A stretch of DNA of 64,000 nt from assembly GCF_040739495.1 (NCBI RefSeq), contig NZ_CP145263.1, positions 1,054,001 to 1,118,000 of the forward strand, in the 5' to 3' direction. Source of the stretch: Staphylococcus capitis subsp. capitis. Lineage in GTDB: Bacteria; Bacillota; Bacilli; Staphylococcales; Staphylococcaceae. The notes under the pieces were generated by a model. It saw only the letters and a list, made by a program, of their open reading frames with translations, did not search any database and was not told the DNA's origin. How positions within the stretch are numbered: the stretch's first letter is position 1; each line of letters starts with the position of its first letter. Of this stretch, positions 62,351 through 64,000 are shown piece by piece. Position numbers and translations under genes: made by a program.

Positions 62351-62379
62351 TTGAAAAGATAGGTCGTATCATGTATATT
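62351..62379 (+). promoter_or_regulatory. lysP promoter
   Basis: TTGAAA (62351-62356), a 17-bp spacer and TATATT (62374-62379), placed just upstream of the lysine riboswitch. Confidence 0.7.
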
Positions 62380-62395
62380 ACAGATGAATGAAATA

Positions 62396-62576
62396 AAATT
62401 AGAGTTAGAGGTTGCATCTTTAATTAGTAACTAGTCAGAAGTCGTATGGGACATGTGTTGAATTAGTGAAAGGTAACGATGCCGAAACAATTGTAAAACC
62501 ATAATTTATAATTGTTGGGACAGTTTTCGACAAGAAGCTGTACTGTCACAGAATGTGATGTGCTACCTTATATAGA
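62396..62576 (+). ncRNA. Lysine riboswitch (L-box)
   Basis: The conserved L-box blocks are present in order: AGAGGTTGCA at 62406-62415 (P1 5' strand), the AGTAACTAGTCAGAAG segment, GAAAGGTAACGATGCCGAA (62468-62486), GGGACAGTTTTCGACAAG with its partner CTGTACTGTC, and TGTGATGTGCTACCTTA closing P1 at 62556-62570. With the intrinsic terminator just downstream and a lysine permease next, lysine binding should reduce transcription. Confidence 0.92.
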
Positions 62577-62584
62577 TAAAACCT

Positions 62585-62625
62585 AAGTGGTTGCATATAT
62601 TAAAGGTATGTAACCACTTTTTATT
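62585..62625 (+). terminator. Riboswitch-controlled terminator before lysP
   Basis: A 12-bp stem (62585-62596 with 62608-62619, one G-U) runs into TTTTTATTTT. It is the expression platform of the L-box. The 168 bp from here to lysP are AT-rich with no visible gene. Confidence 0.85.
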
Positions 62626-62793
62626 TTCGTATTGTGTAGTATTTAGCTTAATAAATGATTTAATGCTATTATTGTCACAAAGTTTGTTGCTTATAAATTT
62701 TTTAATCAAACTTTCATATTTAAAATATATATTTATTACACAAAGAGAAAAATAGTTACATGTTAGCCTCTAAGACAAGGAAAGGGAGCTTCT

Positions 62794-64000
62794 ATGAGTA
62801 AAAAAGAAAATCAAAATGACGGTGTCCAAAGAGGATTAAAAGACCGTCATATTTCAATGATCGCTATAGGTGGTTGTATTGGTACAGGTCTATTCATGAC
62901 ATCTGGTGGTGCTATTCATGATGCTGGTGCGTTAGGTGCTTTAATTGCTTATGCAATTATTGGTGCAATGGTATTCTTCCTGATGACATCTCTTGGGGAA
63001 ATGGCTACTTATTTACCAGTTTCCGGTTCATTTAGTACATATGCTACACGCTTTGTTGATCCATCACTGGGATTTGCATTAGGTTGGAACTATTGGTTTA
63101 ACTGGGTAATAACTGTTGCTGCTGATGTTACCATTGCTGCACAGGTTATACAGTATTGGTCACCTATGCAAGGTATACCAGCGTGGGTTTGGAGTTGTAT
63201 CTTTTTAGTAATTATATTTGCCCTAAATTCTTTATCAGTGAGAATTTATGGTGAAAGTGAATATTGGTTCGCTTTAATAAAAGTAATAACTGTAGTTATA
63301 TTTATTGTCATTGGTTTATTAACAATTGTTGGGATTATGGGTGGTAAATACGTCGGTTTTGATACATTTACCAAAGGTGATGGTCCTATTCTAGGTGGAA
63401 ATTTAGGTGGTAGCCTATTATCAATTTTAGGAGTATTCCTTGTTGCAGGTTTCTCATTCCAAGGAACAGAATTAATAGGTATTACAGCTGGTGAGTCTGA
63501 AAATCCAGAAAGAGCCGTCCCTAAAGCGATTAAGCAAGTGTTTTGGCGTATCTTATTATTTTACATTCTAGCAATATTCATTATAGGTATGTTAATTCCT
63601 TATGATAGTAAGTCTCTAATGGGCGGTGGAGATAGCATTTCTACTTCTCCATTTACACTTGTGTTCAAAAATGCTGGTCTTGCTTTTGCAGCATCATTTA
63701 TGAATGCCGTTATATTAACGTCTGTTTTATCTGCTGGTAACTCAGGAATGTATGCATCAACTCGTATGTTATATTCAATGAGTAAAGACAAATTAGCATT
63801 TTCTTCTTTTGGTAAGACTAACAAAAGTGGCGTACCTTATTTATCATTAATTGCTACTGGTGTACTTGTTGTAATCATCTTTGCTTTACAGCATATAAGT
63901 GGAGATGCATATGAATATATTGTTGCAGCTAGTGGTATGACAGGGTTTATCGTTTGGGTAGGTATAGCAATAAGTCACTATAGATTCAGACGAGCATTTG
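62794..64000 (+). CDS. lysP: Lysine-specific permease LysP (partial)
   Basis: APC-family proton-driven lysine importer; about 402 codons are present and the right edge cuts the gene. It begins MSKKENQNDGVQRGLKDRHI, followed by the signature ISMIAIGGCIGTGLFMTSGG and, later, ITAGESENPERAVPKAIKQV. About ten hydrophobic helices fall within the window. ATG at 62794 follows AAAGGGAG. The lysine riboswitch upstream supports the substrate strongly. It resembles the permease at 44506 only at family level. Confidence 0.93.
   Translation, partial: MSKKENQNDGVQRGLKDRHISMIAIGGCIGTGLFMTSGGAIHDAGALGALIAYAIIGAMVFFLMTSLGEMATYLPVSGSFSTYATRFVDPSLGFALGWNYWFNWVITVAADVTIAAQVIQYWSPMQGIPAWVWSCIFLVIIFALNSLSVRIYGESEYWFALIKVITVVIFIVIGLLTIVGIMGGKYVGFDTFTKGDGPILGGNLGGSLLSILGVFLVAGFSFQGTELIGITAGESENPERAVPKAIKQVFWRILLFYILAIFIIGMLIPYDSKSLMGGGDSISTSPFTLVFKNAGLAFAASFMNAVILTSVLSAGNSGMYASTRMLYSMSKDKLAFSSFGKTNKSGVPYLSLIATGVLVVIIFALQHISGDAYEYIVAASGMTGFIVWVGIAISHYRFRRAF

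Overview
The window is about 64 kb of low-GC Firmicute chromosome. Gene order and protein sequences point to a Staphylococcus, probably a coagulase-negative species. The run acuA-acsA-fhs-sgtA-tyrS-htrA-plsC-nagE-serA-rpsD-ezrA-thiI-tpx-ackA-ald-dnaE-accDA-pfkA-pyk-citZ-icd-phoPR-polA-mutM-coaE-gapB-nrdR-dnaB-dnaI-thrS-lysP follows the S. aureus chromosome as I remember it. I cannot fix the species from sequence alone. No prophage, insertion sequence, CRISPR array, tRNA, rRNA or defence island is visible; nearly all of it is core genome.

Left part (1-19.6 kb): the left edge cuts acuA, which is divergent from acsA (acetate activation and its Lys acetyltransferase). Then come fhs (one-carbon metabolism), a monofunctional glycosyltransferase, and a Tyr T-box controlling tyrS. 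A MarR regulator and an MFS drug exporter follow; the exporter is frameshifted in a T-run and its promoter is bracketed by two near-identical 18-bp inverted repeats. After this come htrA, plsC, the GlcNAc-type PTS gene nagE, a HAD hydrolase, an aminotransferase-serA serine pair, OsmC, a glycerophosphodiesterase, rpsD with a long leader, and a free-Met sulfoxide reductase.

Middle (19.7-44.4 kb): ezrA; nifS-thiI (tRNA 4-thiouridine); a TauE permease; tpx; ytxK-ackA; two Usp genes flanking ald, an M24 peptidase and a UPF0173 hydrolase; a CBS/HotDog regulator-nrnA-dnaE cluster; malic enzyme-accD-accA (pyruvate and malonyl-CoA supply); and pfkA-pyk (glycolysis).

Right part (44.5-64 kb): an amino-acid permease divergent from citZ-icd; phoP-phoR; polA-mutM-coaE; gluconeogenic gapB; nrdR-dnaB-dnaI (ribonucleotide reductase control and helicase loading); a Thr T-box with thrS; and a lysine riboswitch ahead of lysP, which the right edge truncates.

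Carbon flow links much of the window: acsA, ackA, pfkA, pyk, citZ, icd, malic enzyme, accDA and gapB are all here, and several carry CcpA cre-like sites (TGWNANCGNTNWCA) in their promoter regions. Three RNA switches (two T-boxes and an L-box) are clear. The least ordinary signals are the MarR/MFS operator pair with its broken exporter, and a strong two-part inverted repeat at a candidate polA promoter. I found no wholly new system.
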